64,000 nt of DNA from assembly GCA_029204045.2 (NCBI GenBank), contig CM055076.1:26100667-26164666 (forward strand). The letters are read 5' to 3'. Within the stretch, counting starts at the first letter, position 1, and the number at the start of each line of letters is the position of its first letter. This DNA comes from Tillandsia leiboldiana. Taxonomy: Eukaryota; Streptophyta; Magnoliopsida; Poales; Bromeliaceae. Under the pieces are notes generated by a model. It was not told the DNA's origin. It saw only the letters and a list, made by a program, of their open reading frames with translations, and ran no database searches. Shown here piece by piece: positions 44,669-57,401 of the stretch. The translations under genes and the position numbers were made by a program.

Positions 44669-45438
44669 TTTTTATAAACCACACTATATTTGATATTATT
44701 CTCATTCACAAGTATTTTAAGAAATATAAAATTTATACTCATTGGTTAATCCTCCAATATCACAAATCAAATCATAAAAATAATATACCATATCTCTAAT
44801 CTCCTAAAATTTAAGAAAAAGATGGTAAATCATATCATATATAAATGCATCAAGTATTATGGTTGCTGGCGGCTAATTATTTCACCATTTTATTTGTATG
44901 ACATCTCACAAGAAAAAAATGAAACAAGTATGAAAGTCATCTGTTTGGCTTCTCCAACCAACTTTTTCAGTTATATTTTATGTAGTGTATATATTTATGT
45001 AAATACCTAATCAATAAGATACTTATATGCAGTAGTTGTACATAATAGTAAAACATGAAATACAACACGTTTATGGTTACAAGTGATTTTTTTTTTTTTT
45101 TAGAATACATAATACTCATCAAATTTAAACTATTAAAATTTGAAACTTGAATTTATTTCTTGGAACTCAGTCATTCGAAAATTTGAATTTCAGAGGTATT
45201 CGCGAAGAATCACCTAACCTAACCTGACAGGAATCAAACTCGACAAAGTAAAATCACCATTTGATCGGTCTCGTTGTGCCGAACGATATGGCGTGATCCA
45301 ATTTTCAGTTTAACGAGCCAAAATTATCGAAAAATGTGCAAAACAGTAGTTTTTACTGAAAAATGGTTAACACGACTTATCGAGACTTAATCATGACGAA
45401 ACAAATTCGCTATTTGATAGATCTTATCGAACTTGATG

Positions 45439-45694
45439 CACTACAACAAAATTATGCTATAGCGACATTTTTAAGTGTTTCTAAAATCTAAAAAAAGTGT
45501 CGCTGGCAAAAATACCAACACTTATTTTTAGTGTTGCTATATGTGCCGTCGCTAGGGTGTATAGCGACATATTTTTGTAATGTGTCAAAAAAATGTCCCT
45601 ATAACCTAATTTTGAATATAGATAAAATATAGATAGGACACTTATAAAAAAGTGTCACAAACATGTGTCCCTATAACCTAATTTTGTTGCAGTG
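45439..45694. mobile_element. CACTA-type MITE, unit B only
   Basis: 256 bp, CACTACAACAAAATTATGC at the left and a complementary end finishing TTTTGTTGCAGTG. ATG flanks both sides (45436-45438 and 45695-45697). Units C and D (about 54855 and 63830) keep 'gacgtgatgtcgtcc' with a single ATG. Family member of 7957 and 22472. Confidence 0.9.
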
Positions 45695-46290
45695 ATGTCG
45701 TCCAAATTATGTAAACTATTAATATGTATAGAGACCCCTCCACGTGCAATCTCGCACGATTCGACGCATAAAATATTTACAGTTTTACGATAATACTCTG
45801 TAAAAATTATGTTTTACGTATTTTTTCGTAGTTTCGGTTTGCCGAATTCGAAATCGAACTTCACCACGTCGTTCAGCTCGACAAGACCGTTCATGCCGTT
45901 ATTTTATTTCTTCGAGTTTGGGCCTCGTTAGATTAGATTAGTCGTTTATTTAAAAATACTTAAAAATTTAAATTTTTAAATTTAAAATTTTTAAAAATTA
46001 AATTTATTTTAAATTTTAGAGTTTAAAATTCACATGTATTATATGAGAAGTGTTTTGTTTCTATTCCGAAAGATGAGAAGTGTTTTATTTCTGCCATGCC
46101 ATATTAGGTTGGGAAGGAACCTACAAAATCTCTAAATACCTACTAATGTTTAACTAAATAATTAATTCTCAAATTATTATAAAGTATATTACTTGATTGC
46201 TATATATTTTAAGTATTTTGATATTTATATTTAATACTTTTATAATAAACAACGAACAAACTTAATATTTGCATGAATTTTAAAACAATA

Positions 46291-46895
46291 TCAATTATGC
46301 AACACACTGGTTCATGGGAGGATTTATTCTATGGCACAGCAGGCGATGGACCCATCAGAGGACGTGGTCGCATGTATTGTTTTACTTTTGGGCATTCGTG
46401 TTAGGACTTTTTTTTGATACTAGAGCGTTCCACTCTTTCATATCGCGTACTTTTGCTCGTACCCATAGTTTTGAAAAAAGAACTCTTTCTAGAGCATTGT
46501 CAGTTTTGACTCCGGGTTTATCTTTGGATGCTGATATTTATGTACTTACCGGCCTGGTGATGTTGGACAATTAGGTTTGCCCGAGGGACATTGTGGTTAT
46601 TCCTATCTGGGAGTTTGATGTGGTGCTTGGTGCTCGGTATGGATTGGTTAGCCAGATACTATGCGATGATTGATTGTGAGAAGCATGAGGTGCATCTGCG
46701 AGAATTTGGATACGCAGAGCTTGTATTCCAAGCGTGTAAAAGTATCTTTCTTACGATATTCATCTCCGCTACTCGGGTAAGGAGATTGATTGATGGTAGA
46801 TGTGTGGCTTATTTAGCATCGGTGGATGCGACCACGCGGCCTTCGTCGTCACTCACAGATATTCCTATAGTGAAACAGTTTCAGAATATTTTTTC
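46291..46895 (+). pseudogene. Ty3/gypsy retropepsin fragment, unit C
   Basis: Same fragment as unit B. The catalytic motif is changed to DTRAFHSF (Gly to Arg). Further on are SVLTPGLSLDADIYVLTGLV, a stop at 'DN*', then GMDWLARYYAMIDCEKHEVH and LIDGRCVAYL. Homologous to the protease and the start of the reverse-transcriptase linker of plant gypsy elements. Not functional. Confidence 0.85.
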
Positions 46896-47299
46896 AAACC
46901 TACTAAATAGGAATCTAAAAGAATTACAAAATCGGAGACATAGACGAGAGCTCTACTACATAGGAATCTAAAAGAACTACCAAACCGAAGGTATAGACGA
47001 GAGCTATAATTTTTAAGGATACGAAAACCGAATACCACTTATTTTCATCATCTCGCCATCCGTAACTGCATTCCTGCATTGGCATTAAACAATATTTCTA
47101 TATTGATTGTAATAGTAAAGCAATATAATTAAAAAATAAGTGTTATATAATTTAAATAACAAATAAAAAGTTATAATTTGTTATAACATTTTTTTTACTA
47201 AATATTTCAGTAATTAAAAAATTAAACATTTCACTTCTCACAATACTTTTATATTATTTTTTATAAATATAAAATTTATAAAATTTATAAATTTATAAA

Positions 47300-47919
47300 G
47301 GGGCAATTTCCTATATACCCCTAAAAATTTTCCTGTTTTCAGATTTACCTCTCTTAGAAGGCTAATATTAAAATTACCATTCTTACGTTCCAACTTCTTT
47401 CCAAAATACCCCTGAAGTTAAACTCTGTTAGTGTACCGTTTGGAACTGCCGTTATCGGTGTGTAATTACTATTTTGCCATTTCAAATACACCCTAAACCC
47501 TAAACCCTAAACCCTAAAACCCTAAACCCCTAAACCCTAAACCCTAAACCCTAAACCCTAAAACCCTAAACCCTAAAACCCTAAAAAACCCTAAACCCTA
47601 AACCCTAAACCCTAAAACCCTAAACCCTAAACCCTAGAACCCTAAAAAACCCTAAACCCTAAACCCTAAAACCCTAAACCCTAAACCCTAAAACCCTAAA
47701 AAATCCTAAACCCTAAACCCGGGCAAAATAGGTATATCTGATAGTTTTCAACTCCGATTATTATTTAACTTTAGTTTAACCCTAGTTAACTTAACAAAGG
47801 GAAACGGTAGGGGTATTTTTAATAACGGTGGAACGAATGAAGGGTATATTGGAAAGAAAAAAATAAGAGGGACAAATCAGATATTTCTTCAGATTTCAGG
47901 TTACACAGACAATTATTCC
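47300..47919. mobile_element. MULE-type MITE carrying a telomeric-repeat block
   Basis: 620 bp, starting 'ggggcaatttcctatatacc' and ending 'cacagacaattattcc', flanked by ATTTATAAA (47291-47299 and 47920-47928). The outer ~190 and ~200 bp match the unit A MITE (7221, 21728), while the centre is replaced by CCCTAAA repeats. Unit D lacks the insertion (about 56460-56520). Confidence 0.8.
47491..47720. repeat. Interstitial telomeric repeat (CCCTAAA)n
   Basis: About 230 bp of CCCTAAA with variants (CCCTAAAA, CCCTAAAAAA, one CCCTAGAA). This is the Arabidopsis-type plant telomere sequence, C-rich strand on plus. It lies wholly inside the MITE at 47300-47919. Confidence 0.95.
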
Positions 47920-48415
47920 ATTTATAAAATTTATAAAATTAAATTTTTTTATAAATATAAAGTAAAGATAAATATAAAATTTATTCTCATTGGTTAATCC
48001 TCCAATATCACAAATCAAATCATAGAAATAACATAACTCTATTCTCCTAAAATTTAGGAAAAAGATTATAAATTGTATGATATATAAATACATTGCTAAT
48101 TATTTCACCATCCCACGAGAGAAAAGTGAATCAATAATGATTATCATTTGTATGACATCTCATAAGGAAAAAATGAAGCAACTATAAAAGTCATTTGTTT
48201 GGCTCCTTTAACTTTTTCAGTTATATTTTACAACGTTTATAACTATAAATATAAAAATTATTTTTTTTACTAGAATAAAAATACTTTTTTTTAATATATA
48301 TATATATATATATACTTAATTTCAATAGCAATTGTTTTAGAGTTATAATGGTAAAAATGCATTGCAACCCCTCAATTATAAGTCAATTTTGAAAAGGGCC
48401 TTCAACTTTATAATG

Positions 48416-48419
<4 letters not shown>

Positions 48420-48480
<61 letters not shown>

Positions 48481-48594
48481 CTTAACTTCAATAGCAATTG
48501 TTGAACAATGCTATCTATATATACACCTCAAATGGGTTGTATGATATACATTCTATTTATTTAAGGATGAATTTTTTTTACTAATTATATTGAA

Positions 48595-48655
<61 letters not shown>
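48420..48655. repeat. Two TA microsatellites, unit C
   Basis: TA runs at 48420-48476 and 48596-48655, separated by one copy of the amplified module. Confidence 0.95.
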
Positions 48656-48656
<1 letters not shown>

Positions 48657-49758
48657 TTAATTTCAATAGCAAATGTTTTAGAGTTATAATGGTAAAAATG
48701 CCTTGCAACCCCTCAATTATAATTCAATTTGAAAAGGGCCTTCAACTTTATAACGATAAAAATGTATATATGTAAATACTTTAACTTCAGTAGCAATTGT
48801 TGAATAATGCTATCTATATATACATTCTAAATGGATTGTATGATATACATTCAATTCATTTAAAGATAAATTTTTTTTACTAATTATATCAAAATAATTA
48901 GTAAAATTTATTACATCCTAAAATGGATGAGATATAAAATATACACTCTATTGGAAATGTACAAATAACATTTTCTAAGTTATAATGGTAAAAATGCATT
49001 GCAAGCTCTCAATTATAAGCCACTTCGAACAGGACCTTCAACTTTATAATGGTAAAAATGTATATATGCAAATACTTAATTTCAAAAAAAATAATTCTGG
49101 TACACTCCAAACGGGATATAAAATTTACATCCTATTTATTTTTGAATTGGATGGATTTTACTAGTCACTTGAACAGAACTAGTGAATATGTTTCTATCTT
49201 AAGATGGATGAAATATACATTGTATATCTAATTTTGAATGTACGGATAGCATTGCTCTAATTTCAGTAGCAATTGTTTTTAAGTTATAATGATAAAAATG
49301 TATTGCAACCCCACAATTATAAATCAATTCGAATAGGACCTTCAACTTTATAATGATAAAAATGTAAATATGTACATACTTAATTTCAAAGAGCAATGCT
49401 ATCTGTACATTCAAAAATTGGTATACGATGTACACCCATCCATCTAGGGATAGGGATTTAGCTACCAGTCATTTCGAAATGACTGATAAAATTTATTTCA
49501 TTTCTGAATGAATGTGATGTATGATACACACCCCATTTGGAGTGTACAGCTAGCATTTTTCAATTTCAATAGCAATTATTTTAGAGTTATAAAGGGTGTA
49601 TAATATACACCTCATCTATCTAAAGGTGTAGTGTATTTCACTGGTTATTTCGAAATGATTAGTAAAATTTATTCTATCTCAGAATAAATAAAGTGTAAGG
49701 TATGCATCCCAAATAAAATATGCATGCACCATTTTTCAAGTTATAATGATAAAATGTA

Positions 49759-49800
49759 GAATGAAGCGGTAGCATGCTACCTTCTCTCAAAAAAAAAAAA
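49759..49800 (+). mobile_element. 5'-truncated SINE/LINE-type retroposon, 42 bp
   Basis: A 30-bp 3' end containing the perfect palindrome GGTAGCATGCTACC, then CTTCTCTC and 12 A, flanked by ATGATAAAATGTA (49746-49758 and 49801-49813). Unit D has one copy of that 13-mer and no insert. A poly(A) tail with a long target duplication indicates target-primed reverse transcription. Confidence 0.8.
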
Positions 49801-49921
49801 ATGATAAAATGTATTGCAACCCGTCAATTATAAGCCAATGGGCCTTCAACTTTACATTTTTCTCTTGATTTTTTTCGCAAATTTGTTTTAGTTAATAAAG
49901 ACAGAAGTTTACATTCGATGA

Positions 49922-50389
49922 TGTGACGTTCCTAATAGTTTCATATCGGATGTGTATGCAATTGTGATTGGATTTATGTGAGATATGGACATTAGTAATA
50001 ATAACTGGACGTAAGCATTTTGAACTGTGGTTTGGGACCAACGAGTTATTATTGTTAGTCGTCCAGGTCATTACATTTGGTATTCCGGAAGTGTGCGGCG
50101 AGTCTCGGCTGAGTTTGGGTCTAGATAACAGTAGATAACAGGACTAGTGAGACAAGTCTCACATCGCCTGGTGATCTTAGGATGCTGGGTGTGTGTTTGG
50201 ACTGACGAGGATGTCAGGCCTAAACGGAGGGAGTCTGTGACGCTCGTAATAGTCCCACATCGGATGTGGATGGAATTTTGACTGGGTTTATATGAGATAT
50301 GGACACTAGTAATAATAACTGGGCTTAAGTATTTTGGGCTGTGGTTTAGGGCCAACGAGTTATTATTGCTAGTGGGCCGGATCGTTACA
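49922..50389 (+). mobile_element. TRIM retroelement, unit C (shared with D)
   Basis: LTRs 49922-50075 and 50236-50389. The primer-binding site is damaged: 'ttacatttggtat' runs into 'tccggaagtg', losing most of the tRNA-complementary bases. Flanks GATGA (49917-49921) and AATGA (50390-50394). Units A and B have the empty site 'aatgaatttatta'. The homologue in D is at 58895. Confidence 0.9.
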
Positions 50390-51719
50390 AATGAATTTAT
50401 TAACTATATCTATTAATTTTAAAAAAGCATCTAATTTCTAAAATTTTCCCAATACAAATATATTTAAATCTAATTTAAAGTATTTAAATTTATATTTTTA
50501 ATTTTTAAAAATTTATTTTATATCAAAATATTCTTAAAATTTATCAAAAAAATCACTAGAATAAATTAACTATTTAAAAAAAAAATAAAATAATAATATT
50601 AATTTTTTTTTTGATTTTTTGGCTGTATAATTTCTTTGGATGTCCCCTCTCGTTATAAGCATCATAATTATTGGAGTAAGAGTTAGAAATTAAGTAAATA
50701 ATAGTGCTAAAAAAATTTCGATGGTAATTAACTATCTAATAAATTTATGATTAAATTAAATAATAGAATTTACTAATAAACGCTACAGAAATTTCAAAAA
50801 TTATTAAAAAAAAAAATCAAAAATAAAATTAATTCAGAAGTGTGCGAGGCATTACTTTAAAACGTATTTTCTTATTTTGCACAGAATAATAAAAAATACC
50901 GTCCCAAGATACGATCAGAATTTATTTTCTTACGACGTGAAAGAAGTTGACGGGACTCTTTCAACATCCAGCAATAAAATAAAAATCAAACAGAGCAAAA
51001 AAAAAAAATACGAGATGAAATAAAATTTTAATGAAAATTTTTCTCAATACTCCTTTATTATTTCTTATTTTTTTTCTTTCATATATCTTACTGTATAAAC
51101 AATAAATAATGTATAAATAATAAATAATATATATAGTGAGCAAAAAGGGGAGTAGTACTTTGAAAATGGGAGTACCAACTTACATCATGTTTAATTAAAA
51201 ATTATTTTAATTAGCGTGGACCTTAATTAGGGGGAGAAGGAGAAACGCCTCTCAGCTCCGTGTGTAGCGGGCGTGTGACAGTAAAAAACTTCTCTAATAA
51301 AAGTATATAAATAATAATAAATAAAAATAAATTAATAATATATTTATATTTATCCATAAATAATAATAAATAAAAATAAATTAATAATAATAATAATAAT
51401 TTAAAAATTTTAGATTTTCATCGATAGTAAACATTTGTATCTGGTTATCTATATTTCTCAACTAACTTTTTACCGTCCACTATTTGAGTCCAAACTATAG
51501 CCTTCTGTATCTCGTTATCTATATTTTTCAACAAATTTTTTACCATCAACTATTTGAGTCCAAATTATGAATTCAAATTATAGTCCAAAATACTTACGTG
51601 CGATTAGTAGGAACTGACTTTTTACCATCCACTATATATATTTCTCAACAAATTTTTTACCCTTATGTGTGATTATTGGGAGCTGACTTTTCACCGTCCA
51701 TTATTTAAGTCCAAACCAT

Positions 51720-52690
51720 AGTCTAAAATGCTTAAGCCCAGTTATTATTACTAGTTACTAGTGTCCATGTGAGATTATTGGAGTGTCACAAACTCCTCCT
51801 GTTTAGGCCTGATGTTCTCGTCAGCCCAAACACATGCACAACCCACAATCACCAGGTGATGCGAGACTTGTCTCGCTAGCCCTGTCATGTAGACCCAAGC
51901 TCAGCCGAGACTCGTCGCACACTTCTGACTGGTTATTGGCTCTGATATCAAATATAACAACCGGATCCATTAGCAATAATAACTCGTTGGGCCCAAACTA
52001 CAACCCAAAATGCGTAAACCCAGTTATTATTAATAATGTATATGTCTCCTTTTATACTCAATCACAATTCCATTCTCATTCGATGTGGGATTATTGGGGT
52101 GTCACAAACTCTCCCTATTTAGGCCTGACATCCTCATCAACCCAACCAATCACACACACGTACAGCCCAAGATCACCCGATAATGTGAGACTTGTTTCGC
52201 TAGCTCTGTTATCTAGACCCAGCCTCAGTCGAGGCTCGTCACACACTTCTGACTGGTGATTGGCTCTGAAACCAAATGTAACGATCCGGTCCACTAACAA
52301 TAATAACTTGTTTGACCTAAACCACAATCCAAAATATTTAAGCATAGTTATTACCGTTCACACGCACAACCCACGATCACCAGGCGATGTGAGACTTATC
52401 TCGCTAGCCCTGTCATCTAGATCCATGCTCATCCGAGACTCGTCACACACTTCCGACTGGTTATTAACTTTGATGATCCATGCTCATCCGAGACTCGTCA
52501 CACACTTCCGACTGGTTATTAACTTTGATACCAAATGTAACGACTCGACCCACTAACAATAATAACTCGTTGGACTCAAACCACAGTCCAAAATACTTAA
52601 ATTCAATTATTATTACTAATGTTCATGTCTTTTATATATCCAATTATAATTTTATTTACATCCAATACAAGACTACTGAGGTATCACACT
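51720..52690 (-). mobile_element. Tandem TRIM array, unit C
   Basis: Same chain of LTRs and interiors as 35035-36333, minus strand. The final LTR, interrupted by CACTA in unit B, is continuous here ('attttatttacatccaatac'). Primer-site complements are eroded (ctctgatatca, ctctgaaacca, ctttgatacca). Confidence 0.85.
52420..52529. repeat. 55-bp tandem duplication within the TRIM array
   Basis: 52420-52474 and 52475-52529 repeat the primer-site flank beginning 'gatccatgctcatccgagac'. Unit D has one copy. Confidence 0.9.
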
Positions 52691-53491
52691 ATTTCCATCC
52701 AAAATGAAAAATGAAAACAACTCCAAAATCACCTTTTGTTGAAGTTCTTGGAAATTTCCATTCCACGTTTATTTTTGATGTCAACAGAACGCAGACGTGT
52801 AAGAATATAAGTAAAATTAGTATAACATAAGTTTAATATTTTCAAAATTGAGTGTTTTCTTGTTAATTATTTTATCATTTCAAAAGAAAAAAAAATTAGA
52901 CCAACCATCTTTGTAAGTTTGGGCTCATCTAGCTTTTGGACAAGTATGGGGAAATTACAATGAATAAATAGATTTAGACAAAATAAACTAATTAAATAAT
53001 TATATTTGCAATATATGTATGGTTAGTTATATTATTAAATTTCAGTTAAATAACTCTGGTTTGATAAGGTTATTCAATGTCTTTCATATATTCATTTTGT
53101 AATAATTTTGAAATTATTTGCTTCCAAAGCTATGATATCAAAAATATATGACATTATAAATTTAAATATTTTTATACAATTAATTTTCAATCCCTTATAC
53201 GCTTGATATATTGATTTATTTTTACGTAAATTCTTTCTTTCTTTCAATGGTAACATAAAAAATATATAATACTACGTATGAAAACAAACAATATTTTTTC
53301 ATCATATTTTTTTTAAACACTATATTATATATAAAAATAAATATAATATTTTTTAATAATATTTTTTTACTATAGATAAAATAATCTCTCGTAATCCAAA
53401 CACCACATAAGTGATCTACTAAAAAGCCTAAAAGACCAAAGTAGAAGATATGCAAAAAAAAAAAAAAAAAAAAAATGCTTCCCCCACACCT

Positions 53492-53878
53492 TCAGCATGT
53501 GCGTGTCCGTCTTAACCATCTCCGCGTAGTAATCCGGGGCCGAAGAAACGGCATCTTCATACTCTGCAGCTTATCAAGCGCTTTGCGAGTGCCGTCCAAC
53601 GCCTGCGTGTAGAACGCCAGCTCGCGGCCGAGATCGTCGTTCACGTCAACATGAGCGTCTTCCGTCCGATCGCAATCGATGGTTAACTTGTGAATCCATT
53701 CGACGTTTTCCGGCCAGGAAATATCTTCGAGCTTCTCGAGAAGCCCGTCCCTGTTGTATATCGCATTTTTCGCAGGCTCTGCGCGAACTTTTTCGGATTC
53801 AGAATCGGAATCGGAATTCAACTCTTCGTCACTAATTTCGTTCAAATCGTCCTGTTCTTTCATCGTATCCTCACTCAT
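53492..53878 (-). pseudogene. EBP2: EBP2 rRNA-processing protein, internal/N-terminal fragment (unit C)
   Basis: Minus-strand fragment with AIYNRDGLLEKLEDISWPEN, VEWIHKLTIDCD, DVNDDLGRELAFYTQALDGT and RKALDKLQSMKMPFLRP, the conserved core of plant EBP2, a nucleolar factor for large-subunit rRNA processing. The C-terminal Lys-rich coiled-coil part is deleted: a poly(A) run of about 21 bases at 53455 and a short novel text precede the sequence for TDTHMLK. It is broken independently of the unit D copy. The frame shifts near 'PRITTRRWLRRTR', where D reads PADYYAEMVKTD. Confidence 0.85.
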
Positions 53879-55454
53879 TCACGTCTCCTTACAATCCCTT
53901 CATGCATTCCTACCGTGGGTATTCTAGTGAAGTGGTATAATTAGTAAATAAATGTTATAAAATTTTAAAAATAGAAAAAAATATATAATTTAATTATTTT
54001 ATTACTTAAAAAATTATACAATACACTACTCACCTATCACAATATTTTTATAAACCATAATATATTTTTATAAACCTTTATATTATTTTTTTATAAATAT
54101 TCTTGATATTATTCTCATTCACTAGTATTTTAAGAAATATAAAATTTATACTCATTGGTTAATCCTCCAATATCACAAATCAAATCATAAAAATAATATA
54201 TCATATCTCTAATCTCCAAAAAATTAAGAAAAAGATGGTAAATCATATCATATATAAATGCATCAAGTATTATGGTTGCTGGCTCCTAATTATTTCATCA
54301 TTTTATTTGTATGACATCTCACAAGAAAAAAATGAAGCAAGTATGAAAATCATCTGTTTGGCTTCTCCAACCAACTTTTTCAGTTAAATTTTATGTAGTG
54401 TATATTTATATAAATACCTATTCAATAAGATACTTATATGCAGTAGTTGTACATAATAGTAAAACATGAAATACAACACGTTTACGGTTACACGTGATTT
54501 TTTTTTTTTTTTTTGAATACATAGTACTCGTCAAATTTAAACTATTAAAATTTGAAACTTGAATTTATTTCTTGGAACTCAGTCATTCAAAAATTTGAAT
54601 TTCAGAGGTATTTGCGAAGAATCACCTAACCTAACCTAACAAGAATCAAACTCGACAAAGTAAAATCACCATTTGATCGGTCTCGTCGTGCCGAACGATA
54701 TGGCGTGATCCAATTTTCAATTTGACGAGCCAAAATTATCGAAAAATGTGCAAAACAGTAGTTTTCACTGAAGAAATGGTTAACACGACTTATCGAGACT
54801 TAATCATGACGAAACAAAATCGCTATTTGATAGATCTTATCGAACCGAACGACGTGATGTCGTCCAAATTATGTAAACTATTAATATGTATAGAGACCCC
54901 TCCACGTGCAATCTCGCACGATTCGACGCATAAAATATTTACAGTTTTACTATAATACTCTGTAAAAATTATGTTTTACGTATTTTTTCGTAGTTTCGGT
55001 TTGCTGAATTCGAAATCGAACTTCACCACGTCGTTCAGCTCGACAAGACCGTTCATGCAGTTATTTTATTTCTTCGAGTTTGGGCCTCGTTAGATTAGAT
55101 TAGTCGTTTATTTAAAAATACTTAAAAATTTAAATTTTTAAATTTAAAATTTTTAAAAATTAAATTTATTTTAAATTTTAGAGTTTAAAATTCACATGTA
55201 TTATATGAGAAGTGTTTTGTTCCTATTCTGAAAGATGAGAAGTGTTTTATTTCTGCCATACCATATTAGGTTGGGAAGGAACCTACAAAATCTCTAAATA
55301 CCTACTAATGTTTAACTAAATAATTAATTCTCAAATTATTATAAAGTATATTACTTGATTGCTATATATTTTAAGTATTTTGATATTTATATTTAATACT
55401 TTTATAATAAAGAACGAACAAACTTAATATTTGCATGAATTTTAAAACAATATC

Positions 55455-56075
55455 AATTATGCAACACACTGGTTCATGCGAGGATTTATTCTATGGCACA
55501 GCAGGGGATGGATCCATCAGAAGATGTGGTCGCATCTATTGTTTTACTTTTGGGCATTCGTGTTAGGATTTTTTTTTTGATACTAGAGCGTCCCACTTTT
55601 TCATATCGCGTATTTTTGCTCGTACCCATAGTTTTGAAAAATGAACTCTTTCTAGAGCATTGTCAGTTTTGACTCCGGGTCTATCTTTGGATGCTGATAT
55701 TTATGTACTTACCGCGGCCTGGTGATGTTGGACAATTAGGTTTGCCCGAGGGACCTTGTGGTTATTCCTATCAGGGAGGTTGATGTGGTGCTTGGTGCTC
55801 GGTATGGATTGGTTAGCCAGATACTATGCGATGATTGATTGTGAGAAGCATGAGGTGCATCTGCGAGAATTTGAATACGCAGAGCTTGTATTCCAAGCGT
55901 GTAAAAGTATCTTTCTTACGATATTCATCTCCGCTACTCGGACAAGAAGATTGATTGATGGTAGATGTGTGGCTTATTTAGCATGGTAGATGTGTGGCTT
56001 ATTTAGCATCGGTGGATGTGACCACGCGGCCTTCGCCGTCACTCACAGATATTTCTATAGTGGAACAGTTCCAGA
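55455..56075 (+). pseudogene. Ty3/gypsy retropepsin fragment, unit D
   Basis: As in unit C, with the same Gly to Arg change in the DTG motif (DTRASHFF) and the intact stretch GMDWLARYYAMIDCEKHEVH. A 25-bp tandem duplication (55960-56009, 'ggtagatgtgtggcttattt') adds a frameshift. Non-functional. Confidence 0.85.
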
Positions 56076-56801
56076 ATATTTTTTCAAACCTACTAAATAG
56101 GAATCTAAAAGAATTACAAAACCGGAGACATAGACGAGAGCTCTACTACATAGGAATCTAAAAGAACTACCAAACCGAAGGTATAGACGAGAGCTATAAT
56201 TTTAAAGGATACGAAAACCGAATACCACTTATTTTCATCACCTCGCCACCCGTAACTGCAATCCTGCATTGGCATTAAACAATATTTCTATATTGATTGT
56301 AATAGTAAAGCAATATAATTAAAAAATAAGTGTTATATAATTTAAATAACAAATAAAAAGTTATAATTTGTTATAACATTTTTTTTACTAAATATTTCAA
56401 TAATTAAAAAATTAAACTTTTCACTTCTCACAATACTTTTATATTATTTTTTATAAATATAAAATTTATAAAATTAACTATAAATTTACTATAACATTTA
56501 TAAATTTATAAAATTTATAAAATTAATTTTTTTTATAAATATAAAGTAAAGATAAATATAAAATTTATTCTTATTGGTTGATCCTCCAATATCACAAATC
56601 AAATCATAGAAATAACATAATTCTATTCTCCTAAAATTAAGGAAATAGGTTATAACTTGTATGATATATAAATACATTGCTAATTATTTCACTTTCTCAC
56701 GAGAGAAAAGTGAATCAATAATGTAAAAATTATTTTACAACGTTTACAACTATAAATGTAAAAATTATTTTTTTAGTAGAATAAAAATAATTTTTTTTTA
56801 A

Positions 56802-56803
<2 letters not shown>

Positions 56804-56872
<69 letters not shown>
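56804..56872. repeat. TA microsatellite, unit D
   Basis: About 34 TA units. A second TG/TA run is at about 56986-57025. Confidence 0.95.
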
Positions 56873-56873
<1 letters not shown>

Positions 56874-56983
56874 TTAACTTCAATAGCAATTGTTGAACAA
56901 TGCTATTTATATACAACTCAAATGGGTTGTATGATATACATTCTATTTATTTAAGGATGAAATTTTTTTACTAATTATATTGA

Positions 56984-57029
<46 letters not shown>

Positions 57030-57401
57030 ATTTCAATAGCAAATGTTTTAGAGTTATAATGGTAAAAATGCCTTGCAACCCCTCAACTATAATTCAATTT
57101 GAAAAGGGCCTTCAACTTTATAACGATAAAAATATATATATGTAAATACTTTAACTTCAGTAGCAATTGTTGAATACTGCTATCTATATATACATCCTAA
57201 ATGGGTTGTATGATATACATTCTATTTTTTTAAGGATAAATTTTTTTTACTAATTATATCAAAATAATTAGTAAAATTTATTACATCCTAAAATATATGA
57301 GATATAAAATATACACTCTATTTGAAATATACAAATAATATTTTCTGAGTTATAACAGTAAAAATGCATTGCAAGCTCTCAATTATAAGCCACTTCGAAC
57401 A

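Larger units (their letters stand above)
29884..45730. repeat. Unit B of the tandem array (enlarged by insertions)
   Basis: Begins at 'gagacccctccacgtgcaat', the same landmark as 45731, 54893 and 63868. Without the CACTA element it would be close to the 9-kb size of C and D. Private insertions are plastid ycf4 (32162), a solo LTR (32505), a poly(A) retroposon (32790), CACTA (36334), a 172-bp MITE (44497) and a CACTA MITE (45439). Remaining stretches (31041-32160, 33785-35030, 43440-44490, 44670-45435) are AT-rich and I see no gene in them. Confidence 0.85.
45731..54892. repeat. Unit C of the tandem array (9162 bp)
   Basis: Direct repeat of the same landmarks as B and D. Private insertions are the telomere-filled MULE MITE (47300) and a small retroposon (49759). 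Shared with D: a TRIM at 49922 and the EBP2 capture. Intervals not listed separately (46905-47295, 50395-51700, 52695-53450, 53880-54890) are AT-rich and I see no gene in them. Confidence 0.85.

Noticed and set aside
47491..47720. True chromosome end
   Set aside because: The telomeric block is short, degenerate, flanked by unique MITE ends, and internal to a target duplication.
51834..52707. Several frames of 75-141 codons with repeated 'NVTTRPTSNNNSLGPNHSPK'-like text
   Set aside because: They are read-through of TRIM LTR repeats, seen wherever that LTR occurs in either orientation (for example 25601, 41451 and 57629). They are not a protein family.
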